Assembly (NCBI RefSeq): GCF_014200455.1
Contig: NZ_JACHBW010000005.1
Span: forward strand, 1-64,000
DNA: 64,000 nt
Direction: 5' to 3'
Source: Paraburkholderia bannensis
GTDB taxonomy: Bacteria; Pseudomonadota; Gammaproteobacteria; Burkholderiales; Burkholderiaceae
Under the pieces are notes generated by a model, which was not told where the DNA came from, ran no database searches, and was given only the letters and a program-made list of their open reading frames with translations. The position numbers and the translations under genes are program-made. Of the stretch, positions 55,049 through 64,000 are shown one piece after another; the first letter of the stretch is position 1, and every line of letters starts with the position of its first letter.

Positions 55049-55171
55049 GGCGGGCCTGTCGGAAAAGTGGTCGATGCAGCGCGCTCGCCTGACGCGTTGG
55101 CGCACTGCACCATTGGATGAGCCATTGTGCTATAGCACGCATCCGGCGGAAAAGCGGGAATAAGTGGTACT

Positions 55172-55194
55172 ATCCATCGACTTAGTCGATGGAT
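55172..55194. promoter_or_regulatory. Perfect 10-3-10 palindrome, probable LysR operator
   Basis: ATCCATCGAC-TTA-GTCGATGGAT lies in the divergent region between the DHA2 exporter and its LysR gene. Its right arm overlaps an in-frame ATG at 55193, which is why I place the LysR start at 55214. Confidence 0.65.
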
Positions 55195-55213
55195 GGAGAA
55201 GGCGGAAAAACGC

Positions 55214-56086
55214 ATGCGTGGTTTCGAACTCGACCAGTTACGCACCTTCACGGTGGTGGTGGATGCAGGCAGCCTCTCGGCCGCCGCGCCCTCGCTGCAT
55301 CTGTCGCAGTCCACGGTCAGCGAGCAGATGCGCAAGCTGGAGGCGCGCGCCGGCGTGCCGCTCTTCGTGCGCAGCAAGCGCGGCGTCGAAACCACGCCCG
55401 CCGGCGCGCGGCTGCTCACGCACGCGCGGCGCATCGTGGCGCTCAACGAAGCCGCTTTCGACGATGTGCGCGGCCAGGCGATCAAGGGCGAACTGCGCGT
55501 CGCCATCACCGATTACTACCGCACCCACGAAGTGGCGAGCATGCTTGCGCGTTTGCGCGAATGCTATCCGCAACTGAGCCTGCATGTGAGCACGATGAAG
55601 AGCGTCGAAATCGAGCAGGCGCACGCGCGCCGCGAGATCGATCTAGGCGTGGTGATGAATATGTCGGTGGGGGCCGTGCGGCCCGCGAGCGGTGACGCTC
55701 GCTGGGTGCTGCGCCGCGAACCGGTGCATTGGGTGGCCTCGCCCGCGCTGGCGCAGACGCTGCCCGATCCGCTGCCGCTCGTGCTGCTGCCCAACGACTG
55801 CATGCTGCATCAGATCGCGGTGCACTCGCTGGAGGAGCAGGGGCGCGCCTTCGTGATGGGCCATAGTGCGTCGGGCGTGGCGGGTTTGCAGTCGATGCTG
55901 GCGGCGGGGCTGGGCGTGGGGTGCCTGTGCGCCTCGGCGGTGCCGGACGGTCTGGTGCGGCTGCCGGCGCGCCATCGGCTGCCCACGCTGCCGGAGGCGG
56001 TGTTTTCGCTTACGCCGCCGCTGGCGGGTGAGAGCGAGACGGTGACACAGGCGCGAGAGGTGTTGGCCCGTCAACTGGTGGTGTGA
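55214..56086 (+). CDS. LysR-family transcriptional regulator
   Basis: A 290-residue LTTR: MRGFELDQLRTFTVVVDAGS and the recognition helix LSQSTVSEQMRKLEARAG, then an effector domain with VRSKRGVETTPAGARLL at the hinge. The start at 55214 puts the palindrome in the leader; an in-frame ATG at 55193 adds seven residues. It is divergent from the DHA2 exporter and probably controls it. Confidence 0.9.
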   Translation: MRGFELDQLRTFTVVVDAGSLSAAAPSLHLSQSTVSEQMRKLEARAGVPLFVRSKRGVETTPAGARLLTHARRIVALNEAAFDDVRGQAIKGELRVAITDYYRTHEVASMLARLRECYPQLSLHVSTMKSVEIEQAHARREIDLGVVMNMSVGAVRPASGDARWVLRREPVHWVASPALAQTLPDPLPLVLLPNDCMLHQIAVHSLEEQGRAFVMGHSASGVAGLQSMLAAGLGVGCLCASAVPDGLVRLPARHRLPTLPEAVFSLTPPLAGESETVTQAREVLARQLVV

Positions 56087-56104
56087 ACGCGCCGAATGAT
56101 GCGC

Positions 56105-57301
56105 TCACCACCCGATCCGATGTTTCTCGTCGGTTTCGCGATGGCGCACGTCGTCGTCGCTATGCAGATAGAGGCTGGTGGTGCTCAGCGACGCGTGGCC
56201 CAGGTTGTCGCGCACGAGGCGCAGATCGACATCGCCATCGGCCATATGCGAGCCCGCGCTGTGGCGCAGCCAGTGAGCTGATGCCTCTTCGAGCCGTGCC
56301 GCGCACGCCTGGGCTTGTGCGCAACCCGCAGCCCCCTCCATCTCGCGCAAGCGCTGCGCCGCGCCCGCAAAAATCCCCTTTACGATCGTATGCAACGCCG
56401 CGCGCGTGAGCGGCTTGAGCGATTTGCCGATCGGCAGCACGAGCGGCGTGCTTTCGTGCGGTGCGGGCAGGGCAGCAAGACCGCGCGCGCTGCGATAGCG
56501 CGCCAGCTCCGCCATCATCTCGGCGGTGGCGGGCACGAGGCGGCGGCGCTCGCCCTTGCCCAGCACGTCGAGCCACCAGCGCTCCACACCCGCGCCGTCG
56601 CGCCGCGCGAAAAAATCGCCCATCGTGTTGCCGCCGACTTCCGAGATGCGCAGGCCGCCCAGATAGAGCAGCGTTAGCAGCCAGCGCGTGCGGCCGTGGT
56701 GCTCGCGCTCGCGTGCGGTTTCGCGCGGCAGGCTGTCGACATAGGCTTTCACCTCGTCCCACAGTTCGCGCTCCAGATAGCGCGTGATGCGCGGGGCGGC
56801 GCGGCGCGCGCGCTGGCGCGAGAGCGAAAGCGGATTGCCCGCCAGGTAGCCGGCGCTCACCAGCCAGGAAAACAGCGTATTGAGGATCACCATCGCCTGG
56901 CGCTGACTGGCGGCGGACAGCGGCCCGTGGAACGGCCGCCAGCGTGCGTCGTCGCGCGCGTGCTTGCGCCCGCCGCCCGCGACCCAGCGCGCGGCGGGCT
57001 GGGGATCGGCGAGGAAATGCTGATAGGCGAGCAGGTCTTCGTGCGTGAGCGACGATAGCGGCTTGCCCAGTTGCACGATGGCCCAGAGCAGCAGGCGCTC
57101 GCTTTCCTTGCGATAGGTCTCGAAGGTGGACCTGGAATCGGCGACACGCGCCAGCCACGCGCGGATCGCTTCGAGGTCGTTGGCCGCCGCGATCTGCATG
57201 CGGCCGTGCGCGCGATTGACGCCGTCGCGGCCGTCGAGATCGGCGGGCAATTCGAGGGCGTCGAGCGGACGCGGAGCGAGCAGGGCGGTGTGCATGGGCA
57301 A
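56105..57301 (-). CDS. Tyrosine recombinase / phage-type integrase
   Basis: A 398-residue recombinase: SAM-like core-binding domain (about 45-150), then the catalytic domain with R in LGGLRISEVGG, K in LGKGERRR, HxxR in HWLRHSAGSHM, and H...Y in LGHASLSTTSLYLHS. All active-site residues are intact. No phage or island genes lie beside it; a REP-like palindrome and a truncated methyltransferase lie upstream. It could be a relic integrase or a domesticated recombinase. Confidence 0.9.
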   Translation of the reverse strand: MPMHTALLAPRPLDALELPADLDGRDGVNRAHGRMQIAAANDLEAIRAWLARVADSRSTFETYRKESERLLLWAIVQLGKPLSSLTHEDLLAYQHFLADPQPAARWVAGGGRKHARDDARWRPFHGPLSAASQRQAMVILNTLFSWLVSAGYLAGNPLSLSRQRARRAAPRITRYLERELWDEVKAYVDSLPRETAREREHHGRTRWLLTLLYLGGLRISEVGGNTMGDFFARRDGAGVERWWLDVLGKGERRRLVPATAEMMAELARYRSARGLAALPAPHESTPLVLPIGKSLKPLTRAALHTIVKGIFAGAAQRLREMEGAAGCAQAQACAARLEEASAHWLRHSAGSHMADGDVDLRLVRDNLGHASLSTTSLYLHSDDDVRHRETDEKHRIGW

Positions 57302-57416
57302 AGCGAAGGCCGCGGTTGTGAGGCGATGGGGCGGCTTGGATGAGCGTGGATGAGAACTCGCGGACTATAGCGCGGATCGCGCTGTTCGAAGTGTGTTTGG
57401 TGGTTCGACCTCTTGT

Positions 57417-57503
57417 TGACCCTCTCCCCAGCCCTCTCCCGTAGGGAGAGGGAGTGATTGGCCACCCCCTCTCCCGTTGGGAGAGGGGCGGGGGAGGGGG
57501 CAA
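57417..57503. repeat. REP-like G/C palindromic repeat
   Basis: Two hairpins built on CCCTCTCCC / GGGAGAGGG (57433-57451 and 57467-57486) are enclosed by outer arms CCCTCTCCCC (57419) and GGGGGAGGGGG (57490). This nested design is typical of repetitive extragenic palindromes in proteobacteria. Confidence 0.75.
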
Positions 57504-57564
57504 ACACTTGAATGAAAGTGCGTTTAAACCGTGGCGATCAGAAACGATTCGCCTTTCGCAGGTT

Positions 57565-58086
57565 TTAACCCGTCGATGCCACCACGGTGGGTCGCGCGGC
57601 ATCGAAGCCCGCTTTCACGAGCTGCGCGCGCCACGAATCGCCCGCTTCGAAATCGACAGCCACGAAGTGCAGCCATTCCTGCTCGCGAAACCCCAGATCG
57701 GCGAGACGCTGGCGCTTCCAGGGCTGCGTGTCCGGGTGATCGACTTCATAGACATCCATGCGCGAGGCGATTTCGGGCCGCCGTTGCGCGAAGGTGTCGA
57801 GGCCGGCGCCCAGCAGCACGTATTGCGCGACGCCGTTTGCAAGCCGTGCTGCAACCAGATCTTCGATCAGGCGCGCGCGGCCCACGATCGATGCGCGATA
57901 ACCGCGAGTGCCCTCGGGGTCCATATCGGGACGCTTGCGCCAGTGCGCGTCGGGCGCGGCGAGCTGCATTCCCAGCTCGTCTTCGAGCACATGCGGCGCG
58001 GCATCGACCTGCACATGCAGCGCTCGCCAGAGCGCGGTGCGGATCGCGGTGGTATCGGGCGTTCCTGCGGGGTTGACGTCTGGCAT
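57565..58086 (-). pseudogene. Truncated leucine carboxyl methyltransferase-like SAM methyltransferase
   Basis: At 173 residues this is far below the 270 or so of the family (LCM/PPM1-like, YP_ TIGR00027-type). The visible part includes ARTALWRALH-like IRTALWRALHVQVDAAPHVLEDE, the SAM loop QYVLLGAGLDTFAQRR and YEVDHPDTQPWKRQRLADLG. It stops right after PTVVASTG, where the family normally continues into a GVxMYL strand and the substrate-binding half. The missing 3' end borders the REP and integrase region, suggesting it was cut by an insertion or deletion. Confidence 0.7.
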
Positions 58087-58116
58087 CTGCGTCTCCTGAT
58101 GAACCTGGTTTGAAGA

Positions 58117-59127
58117 TTACGTCTGTGCTTCGGGCGGCGTCGCGCCATAGACCTCCACGCTCACGGCGCGCAGCGCTTCGATCATCACTTCAGCAGCAGG
58201 CGACAAGAGTTTGTCGGAGCGCGTGATGATGCCGAAGTCGTCCATCTGGCAGTCCATCGGCAGCGGCAGGATCGCCACCATGCCGTGCGCCGCGTAATAG
58301 CGCGCCACGTCGCCGGTCAGTACGGCGATCATGTCGCTTTGCTCCAGCACGCGCGTGATGAACAGCAGCGCGGGCGTTTCCACCACGTTCGAAGGCGGCG
58401 CGAGGCTGGCGCGCTGGAACATCAGCTCGAAGCGATGGCGCAGCACGCTCGCCACCGGCGGCACGACCCAGGTGGCGCGGGCAACATCGGCGAGCGCGAG
58501 CGGCTTGTTGGCTGCGTCCGCTGCGTCGGTTGCGTCCGCTGCATTGGCGCAAGCCGCAAGCAACGGATGCCCCGGCCGCACCACGGCGCACACCGGCTCG
58601 CCCGTGAGCGCTTCGTAGCGTAGCGCGAGCTTGTCGTGTTCGGCAGAAAGCCGCCCCAGCACCACGTCCAGCTTGTCCTGTGCCAGATGTTCGAGCAGCA
58701 CGTTGCTCGCGTCGATCTCGACCGATATGCGCATATTCGCGTGCGTGCGCTTGACCGCCGCCACGGCAGCCGGCAGCACGCGCACGCCTGGCGAGGTGAT
58801 CGCGCCCACCGCCACATGGCCCAGCCGCCCGGCCTTGAGCGCGGTCAGTTCTTCCTGTGCCTGATCGAGGCTGCCCAGCACCGCGCGCGCATGACGGATC
58901 AGCGCGTCGCCGTACAGCGTGGGTCTCATGCCGCGCGGCATGCGCTCGAACAGCAGCGCGCCCAGCATCTCTTCCAGCTCGCGCAGCAGCTTGGACGCGG
59001 CGGGCTGCGTCATGTTGAGCGCAGCAGCGGCGCGGTGAATATTGCCTTCTTCGGCAAGCGCGGCCACCAGCAGCAACTGCCGCGTCTTGAGCCGCGTGCG
59101 CACGTACCAGGGGCTTGTCTCCAGCAT
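58117..59127 (-). CDS. LysR-family transcriptional regulator
   Basis: A 336-residue LTTR, longer than usual, with an Ala/Asp-rich insertion (CANAADATDAADAANKP) in the effector domain, probably from trinucleotide slippage. HTH: RQLLLVAALAEEGNIHRAAAALNMTQPAASKLLRELE. It is divergent from the dehydratase operon and is likely its regulator. This HTH type is common in regulators of sugar-acid and aromatic clusters. Confidence 0.9.
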   Translation of the reverse strand: MLETSPWYVRTRLKTRQLLLVAALAEEGNIHRAAAALNMTQPAASKLLRELEEMLGALLFERMPRGMRPTLYGDALIRHARAVLGSLDQAQEELTALKAGRLGHVAVGAITSPGVRVLPAAVAAVKRTHANMRISVEIDASNVLLEHLAQDKLDVVLGRLSAEHDKLALRYEALTGEPVCAVVRPGHPLLAACANAADATDAADAANKPLALADVARATWVVPPVASVLRHRFELMFQRASLAPPSNVVETPALLFITRVLEQSDMIAVLTGDVARYYAAHGMVAILPLPMDCQMDDFGIITRSDKLLSPAAEVMIEALRAVSVEVYGATPPEAQT

Positions 59128-59172
59128 GACGGTGCCTCAATCCCAAATAGTTCTAAGCGTTTATACCAATGC

Positions 59173-59188
59173 CGATTTCGATATCGGA
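59173..59188. promoter_or_regulatory. Candidate LysR binding dyad upstream of the dehydratase
   Basis: CCGAT-N6-ATCGG in the 150-base divergent region, about 90 bases before the dehydratase start and 46 bases from the LysR start. Spacing fits an LTTR site, but only one copy is seen. Confidence 0.4.
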
Positions 59189-59277
59189 ACCGTTCTTTTT
59201 TTCATTAGAAGGTTATCAGAGTTCTCCTTAGACTATGCGCAACATTCAGCCAATTCAGCCCTACCCACATTCAGACG

Positions 59278-61029
59278 ATGTCGGCAACGAAACCCAAACT
59301 GCGCTCCCAACAGTGGTTCGGCACCACGGACAAGAACGGCTTCATGTATCGAAGCTGGATGAAGAACCAGGGGATTCCGGATCACGAATTCGATGGCCGC
59401 CCTGTCATCGGCATCTGCAATACGTGGTCGGAACTCACGCCCTGCAACGCCCACTTCCGCAAGCTCGCGGAGCACGTCAAACGCGGCATCTATGAAGCGG
59501 GCGGCTTTCCGGTCGAATTCCCGGTGTTCTCGAACGGCGAATCGAATCTGCGTCCCTCGGCGATGCTCACGCGCAATCTCGCCTCGATGGACGTGGAAGA
59601 GGCGATTCGCGGCAATCCGATCGACGCCGTCGTGCTGCTGTGCGGCTGCGACAAGACCACGCCCGCGCTGCTGATGGGCGCGGCGAGCGTGGACGTGCCC
59701 GCCATCGTCGTGACGGGCGGCCCGATGCTCAACGGCAAGCTCGAAGGCCGCGACATCGGCTCGGGCACGGCGGTCTGGCGTCTGCACGAATCGCTCAAGG
59801 CGGGCGAGATCGACCTGCATCATTTCCTCGCAGCCGAAGGCGGCATGTCGCGCTCGGCGGGCACCTGCAACACCATGGGCACGGCGTCGACGATGGCCTG
59901 CATGGCCGAATCGCTGGGCGTTTCGCTGCCGCACAACGCGGCGATTCCGGCAGTGGACGCGCGCCGCTACGTGCTCGCGCATATGTCCGGCATGCGCATC
60001 GTGCAAATGGCGCTGGAGGACCTGAAGCTCTCGAAGATCCTCACGCGCGAGGCGTTCGAGAACGCGATCCGCACCAATGCGGCGATCGGCGGCTCGACCA
60101 ATGCGGTGATCCATCTGAAGGCGATTGCGGGGCGCATCGGCGTGCCGCTCGAACTGGAAGACTGGCAGCGCATTGGCCGCAGCACGCCCACCATCGTCGA
60201 TCTGCAGCCTTCGGGCCGCTTCCTGATGGAAGAGTTTTATTACGCGGGCGGTTTGCCGGCGGTGCTGCGCCGTCTGGGCGAAGCGAATCTGCTGCCGCAT
60301 CCGGGCGCGCTCACGGTCAACGGCAAGTCGCTGTGGGACAACGTGCGCGAAGCACCGAACTACAACGATGAGGTGATTCGCCAGATCGACAATCCGCTGA
60401 TCGCGGACGGCGGCATCTGCATCCTGCGCGGCAATCTCGCGCCGCGCGGCGCGGTGCTCAAGCCCTCGGCGGCCACGCCCGAACTGCTCAAGCATCGCGG
60501 TCGCGCAGTGGTGTTCGAGAACTTCGACCATTACAAGGCGACCATCGGCGACGAATCGCTCGATGTCGATAAGGACTCGATCCTCGTGATGAAGAACTGC
60601 GGCCCGCGCGGCTATCCCGGCATGGCCGAAGTGGGCAACATGGGCCTGCCGCCCAAGCTGCTGCGCCAGGGCGTGAAAGACATGGTGCGTATTTCCGATG
60701 CGCGCATGAGCGGCACGGCTTACGGCACGGTGGTGCTGCACGTCGCGCCCGAAGCGGCGGCGGGCGGCCCGCTAGCCGCGGTGCGCAACGGCGACTGGAT
60801 CGAACTCGATTGTGAGAGCGGCCGTCTGCACCTCGATATCAGCGACGAGGAACTGCAGCGCCGTTTGAGCGATGTCGATCCCGCCGCCGCGCCGGGCGTG
60901 GCCGAACAACTCGGCCGGGGCGGCTATGCGCGCCTTTATGTCGATCACGTCCTGCAGGCCGACGAAGGCTGCGATCTGGACTTCCTCGTCGGCAAGCGCG
61001 GCTCCGACGTGCCGCGGCACTCGCATTGA
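59278..61029 (+). CDS. IlvD/Edd-family sugar-acid dehydratase (L-arabinonate type)
   Basis: A 583-residue iron-sulfur dehydratase. Cluster cysteines are in [23 protein letters not shown] and [11 protein letters not shown]. The length and internal motifs ([32 protein letters not shown]) match the L-arabonate/D-fuconate dehydratase branch rather than IlvD. It removes water from an aldonate to give a 2-keto-3-deoxy acid. The downstream ketoglutarate-semialdehyde dehydrogenase supports a non-phosphorylative pentose pathway. No ribosome site is obvious. Confidence 0.9.
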   Translation: MSATKPKLRSQQWFGTTDKNGFMYRSWMKNQGIPDHEFDGRPVIGICNTWSELTPCNAHFRKLAEHVKRGIYEAGGFPVEFPVFSNGESNLRPSAMLTRNLASMDVEEAIRGNPIDAVVLLCGCDKTTPALLMGAASVDVPAIVVTGGPMLNGKLEGRDIGSGTAVWRLHESLKAGEIDLHHFLAAEGGMSRSAGTCNTMGTASTMACMAESLGVSLPHNAAIPAVDARRYVLAHMSGMRIVQMALEDLKLSKILTREAFENAIRTNAAIGGSTNAVIHLKAIAGRIGVPLELEDWQRIGRSTPTIVDLQPSGRFLMEEFYYAGGLPAVLRRLGEANLLPHPGALTVNGKSLWDNVREAPNYNDEVIRQIDNPLIADGGICILRGNLAPRGAVLKPSAATPELLKHRGRAVVFENFDHYKATIGDESLDVDKDSILVMKNCGPRGYPGMAEVGNMGLPPKLLRQGVKDMVRISDARMSGTAYGTVVLHVAPEAAAGGPLAAVRNGDWIELDCESGRLHLDISDEELQRRLSDVDPAAAPGVAEQLGRGGYARLYVDHVLQADEGCDLDFLVGKRGSDVPRHSH

Positions 61030-61048
61030 CGCGCCCAGGGGTTACATC

Positions 61049-62632
61049 ATGACGATTGCACTCACAGGCGAACTGTTGATCGGTTCGCAGTCGAAACGCG
61101 GCGAAGGCGCGGCGTTTCAATCGATCGATGCAGCGAGCCAGCAAGCCATCGCGCAGCCGGTCTTCCACGGCGCGTTGCAAGGCGACGTCGAGAAAGCCTG
61201 CAGGATCGCCGATGAAGCGTTCGATAGTTATCGCGCGCTGGCCGCCGAACAACGCGCGCAATTCCTCGACGATTGTGCGGCGCGCGTCGAAGCGCTCGGC
61301 GATCAACTGATCGAACGCGCGATGGCGGAAAGCGGCTTGCCGCGCGCACGTCTGGAGGGCGAACGCGCCCGCACGGCCAACCAGTTGCGCATGTTCGCCA
61401 CGCTCGTGCGCAGCGGCGACGCGCTCGACGCGCGCATCGAACCGGCCTTGCCCGAGCGCCAGCCGCCGCGCACCGATCTGCGCTTCTGGCGCATCGGCGT
61501 GGGTCCGGTCGCGGTATTCGGCGCGAGCAATTTCCCGCTGGCGTTTTCGGTGGCGGGGGGCGATACGGCTTCGGCTTTGGCCGCCGGTTGCCCGGTGGTG
61601 GTGAAGGCGCATCCGGCGCATCCCGGCACGTCCGAACTGGTGGGCCGTGCGATCCAGCAGGCGGTCGCGGCGGCGGGCCTGCCTGAAGGCGTGTTCTCGC
61701 TGCTGTTCGATGCGGGTCATGAAGTGGGCGCGGCGCTGGTGCAGCATCCGGCGATTCGCGCGGTGGGTTTTACCGGCTCGCGCGCGGGCGGCCTCGCGCT
61801 CGTGAAGCTGGCGGCGGCGCGCCCCGAACCGATTCCCGTCTACGCCGAAATGAGCAGCGTGAATCCCAACCTGCTGCTGCCAGGCGCACTGGCCGCTCGC
61901 GGCGAAGCGCTGGCGCGAGAATTCGCGGCATCGGCGACGCTGGGCTGCGGGCAGTTCTGCACCAATCCTGGTTTGATGCTGGGTCTCGCGGGCGCGGAGT
62001 TCGATGCCTTCGCAGCGAATGCCGCGCGCGAATTCGGCGCCGTGAATGCGGGCGTGATGCTGACCGGCGGCATTTTGCGCGCCTATGAAAAGGGCGTTGA
62101 GCGCCTCGCCCAGCACGCAAACGTGACAACGCTCGCACGCGGTGCGGCAGCACCAGGCCGTGCGCAAAGCGCCTTGTTCAAGGTCGGCGCGCGCGAGTTG
62201 CTTGCGGACGCAACGATCGGCGAGGAAGTGTTCGGCCCGAGCAGTGTGCTGGTGGAATGCGCCGACGAAGCCGAATTGCGCGCCGTGCTGCGCGGCATCG
62301 AAGGCCAACTGACCATCACGCTGCATATGGAAGCCGCTGACGCCGATCTCGTGCGCACGCTCTTGCCGCTCATCGAGCGCAAGGCAGGCCGCGTGCTCGC
62401 CAACGGCTTCCCGACCGGCGTGGAAGTGTGCGACGCGATGGTCCACGGCGGCCCCTTCCCGGCAACGTCCGATGTGCGCAGCACGTCGGTGGGCACGGCG
62501 GCGATCGAACGCTTCCTGCGCCCGGTCTGCTACCAGAATCTGGCCGATAGCCTGCTGCCCGATGCGCTGCGCGATGGCAACCCGTTAGCTATCAAGCGGC
62601 GTTTCGCAGGCAAACCTGAGAGCGTGAACTAG
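61049..62632 (+). CDS. 2-oxoglutarate semialdehyde dehydrogenase (KGSADH-type ALDH)
   Basis: A 527-residue aldehyde dehydrogenase of the long (NADP) type that oxidises 2,5-dioxopentanoate to 2-oxoglutarate. Motifs: [50 protein letters not shown] and catalytic Cys in [11 protein letters not shown]. It follows the dehydratase by 19 bases, so they are co-transcribed. The 2-keto-3-deoxy acid dehydratase that would link the two enzymes may lie beyond the right edge. Confidence 0.92.
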   Translation: MTIALTGELLIGSQSKRGEGAAFQSIDAASQQAIAQPVFHGALQGDVEKACRIADEAFDSYRALAAEQRAQFLDDCAARVEALGDQLIERAMAESGLPRARLEGERARTANQLRMFATLVRSGDALDARIEPALPERQPPRTDLRFWRIGVGPVAVFGASNFPLAFSVAGGDTASALAAGCPVVVKAHPAHPGTSELVGRAIQQAVAAAGLPEGVFSLLFDAGHEVGAALVQHPAIRAVGFTGSRAGGLALVKLAAARPEPIPVYAEMSSVNPNLLLPGALAARGEALAREFAASATLGCGQFCTNPGLMLGLAGAEFDAFAANAAREFGAVNAGVMLTGGILRAYEKGVERLAQHANVTTLARGAAAPGRAQSALFKVGARELLADATIGEEVFGPSSVLVECADEAELRAVLRGIEGQLTITLHMEAADADLVRTLLPLIERKAGRVLANGFPTGVEVCDAMVHGGPFPATSDVRSTSVGTAAIERFLRPVCYQNLADSLLPDALRDGNPLAIKRRFAGKPESVN

Positions 62633-62717
62633 ACCGATAAACGGATATGTCGCCCACGAGATCCGCGTCCAACGCGGACCGGCGATACGCTGGTGCAACA
62701 GCAAGGAGACAGACAGG

Positions 62718-64000
62718 ATGACGAATCCGCAGGTGCAGCAACCGGGCAGAAGCGAGTCGGGCGCCGAGGAAAAGCACATCGTCGGCCATATCGCGCGCCG
62801 CCTCGTGCCGTTTCTCGCGCTGATCTATGTAGTGGCCTATATCGACCGCACGGTCGTGGGCTTTGCAAAGCTGCATATGAACGCGGCTGTGGGCCTGAGC
62901 GACGCCGCCTACGGTCTGGGCGCGGGCCTCTTTTTCGTCGGCTACTTCCTGTGTGAAGTGCCGAGCAATCTCGCGCTCGCGCGTTTCGGCGCGCGTGTGT
63001 GGTTCGCCCGCATTCTCTTCACCTGGGGCGCCATCACGATGGCGATGGCCTTCGTCAGCGGTCCGAAGAGCTTTTATCTGTTGCGCTTTCTGCTGGGCGC
63101 GGCCGAGGCGGGCCTTTATCCCGGCATTCTCTTCTTCCTTACGCAATGGTTCCCGCTGCGCCATCGCGCTCGCGTGATTGGCCTGCTCGTGCTCGCGCAG
63201 CCCATCGCGGGCATCGTGACCGGCCCGATTGCCGGCGCGTTGCTCGAAACGCACGGGTTTTTGGGGCTCTCGAACTGGCAAGCGCTGTTTGTCGTCAGCG
63301 GCCTGCCCGCCGTGCTGCTTTGCCTGCCCACGCTGCGCCTGCTGCCTGAGTCGCCAGCGCATGCGCGCTGGCTCAAGCCTGAAGCGCGCCGCTGGATCGA
63401 GCGCGAACTCACTTCCGACCGCCGCAGCTATGCGCTCGACGCGCATCGCAATCCGTTCAGCGCGCTCAAGGACCGCCGCGTGTTGCTGCTCGCGCTGCTG
63501 TTTCTGCCGTTTCCGCTGTGCATCTACGGTTTGTCACTCTGGCTGCCTACCATTATCAAGGCGTTCGGCGTGAGCGATTCCACTGCCGGGCTGCTTTCCG
63601 CGGTGCCGTATCTGTTCGCGGTGGCGGGTCTGCTGATCGTGCCGCGTCACTCGGACAAACATCGCGAGCGCTACGGCCATATCGTCGTGGTCTCGGTGCT
63701 TGCGGCGCTCACGATGGCCGCGAGCGCGTGGGTTCACGCGCCAGTGCTGCAACTGCTGTTCATCAGCCTGACGGCGTTTTCGCTCTATTCGATTCAGGCC
63801 GTGGTCTGGGCACTGCCGGGCGAGTTCCTGACCGGCACGAGCGCGGCCGTGGGGATTGCGACGATCAACTCGCTCGCGAATCTGGGCGGCTATCTCGGCC
63901 CCTATGGCATCGGACTGATCAAGGACGCGACGGGCAGCCTCGCGGCCGGACTGTATTTTCTAGCCGCCACGCTGGTGGTCGCGGTGCTCGCGACCTTCGC
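62718..64000 (+). CDS. MFS transporter, ACS family (partial at right edge)
   Basis: 427 codons are visible with no stop before the window ends. Typical ACS features: YVVAYIDRTVVGFAKLHMN in helix 1, EVPSNLALARFGARVWFARI, and RFLLGAAEAGLYPGILFFL. AAGGAG lies about 10 bases before the ATG. Following the dehydratase and dehydrogenase genes, it probably imports a sugar acid for this pathway. Confidence 0.92.
   Translation, partial: MTNPQVQQPGRSESGAEEKHIVGHIARRLVPFLALIYVVAYIDRTVVGFAKLHMNAAVGLSDAAYGLGAGLFFVGYFLCEVPSNLALARFGARVWFARILFTWGAITMAMAFVSGPKSFYLLRFLLGAAEAGLYPGILFFLTQWFPLRHRARVIGLLVLAQPIAGIVTGPIAGALLETHGFLGLSNWQALFVVSGLPAVLLCLPTLRLLPESPAHARWLKPEARRWIERELTSDRRSYALDAHRNPFSALKDRRVLLLALLFLPFPLCIYGLSLWLPTIIKAFGVSDSTAGLLSAVPYLFAVAGLLIVPRHSDKHRERYGHIVVVSVLAALTMAASAWVHAPVLQLLFISLTAFSLYSIQAVVWALPGEFLTGTSAAVGIATINSLANLGGYLGPYGIGLIKDATGSLAAGLYFLAATLVVAVLATF

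Overview
The window looks like a chromosomal segment of a betaproteobacterium of the Burkholderia / Paraburkholderia / Caballeronia group. The evidence is high GC, a Burkholderia-type 23S tail and 5S rRNA, a sigma-70 with the family's acidic insert, a Burkholderiaceae-type trimeric porin, and many LysR regulators. This placement rests on pattern recognition, not on a database search.

Layout. 1-420 is the end of an rrn operon (23S tail, 5S, stem-loop). Directly beyond it lies a decayed CsgG-DUF4810-DUF799 lipoprotein operon (about 510-1848), then a shared terminator and rpoD on the minus strand. 4.4-6.7 kb holds a GFA-fold enzyme and a divergent pair: a small HTH protein with a probably leaderless mRNA, and an unrecognised 361-residue protein. 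6.7-22.2 kb is one minus-strand cellulose operon in the order bcsB-bcsZ-bcsC-(31-codon ORF)-bcsE-bcsF-bcsQ-bcsA-bcsG-bcsR. It combines synthase, secretion pore, hydrolase, two c-di-GMP receptors (PilZ in BcsA, RxGD in BcsE) and a phosphoethanolamine transferase. It lacks bcsD.

23.0-32.4 kb is a gallate catabolic island. galB-galC-galD run forward. A tandem-HTH LysR and a GntR regulator overlap each other on the minus strand. Then come a two-gene class III ring-cleavage dioxygenase, an AAHS transporter, a porin and an ABM-fold protein ending in a strong terminator. Uptake, ring opening and conversion to pyruvate and oxaloacetate are thus encoded together.

32.6-35.0 kb carries a vapBC toxin-antitoxin pair and an isolated nasT-nasS antitermination pair. 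35.5-40.4 kb has a ClC channel, a MarR regulator and an HPP-CBS membrane protein; the last two share an identical-architecture palindrome upstream. A lipoprotein and a GNAT acetyltransferase follow.

40.5-46.2 kb is the most distinctive part: a six-gene minus-strand operon encoding a stressosome (RsbR-RsbS-RsbT) followed by a SpoIIE-type phosphatase, a histidine kinase that starts with a second RsbT-like ATPase domain, and a REC-HK-REC hybrid kinase. No sigma factor or classical RsbW/RsbV is present, so the output appears to pass to phosphorelay proteins. I regard this as the best candidate for an under-described system here.

46.6-64 kb is mostly ordinary accessory chromosome: an orphan MlaC, an AI-2E-type exporter with an extra soluble C-terminal domain, a semialdehyde dehydrogenase with a divergent LysR, a DHA2 exporter with a divergent LysR, a tyrosine recombinase next to a REP-like palindrome and a truncated methyltransferase, and an aldonate catabolic cluster (LysR / IlvD-EDD dehydratase / ketoglutarate semialdehyde dehydrogenase / MFS) that runs off the right edge.
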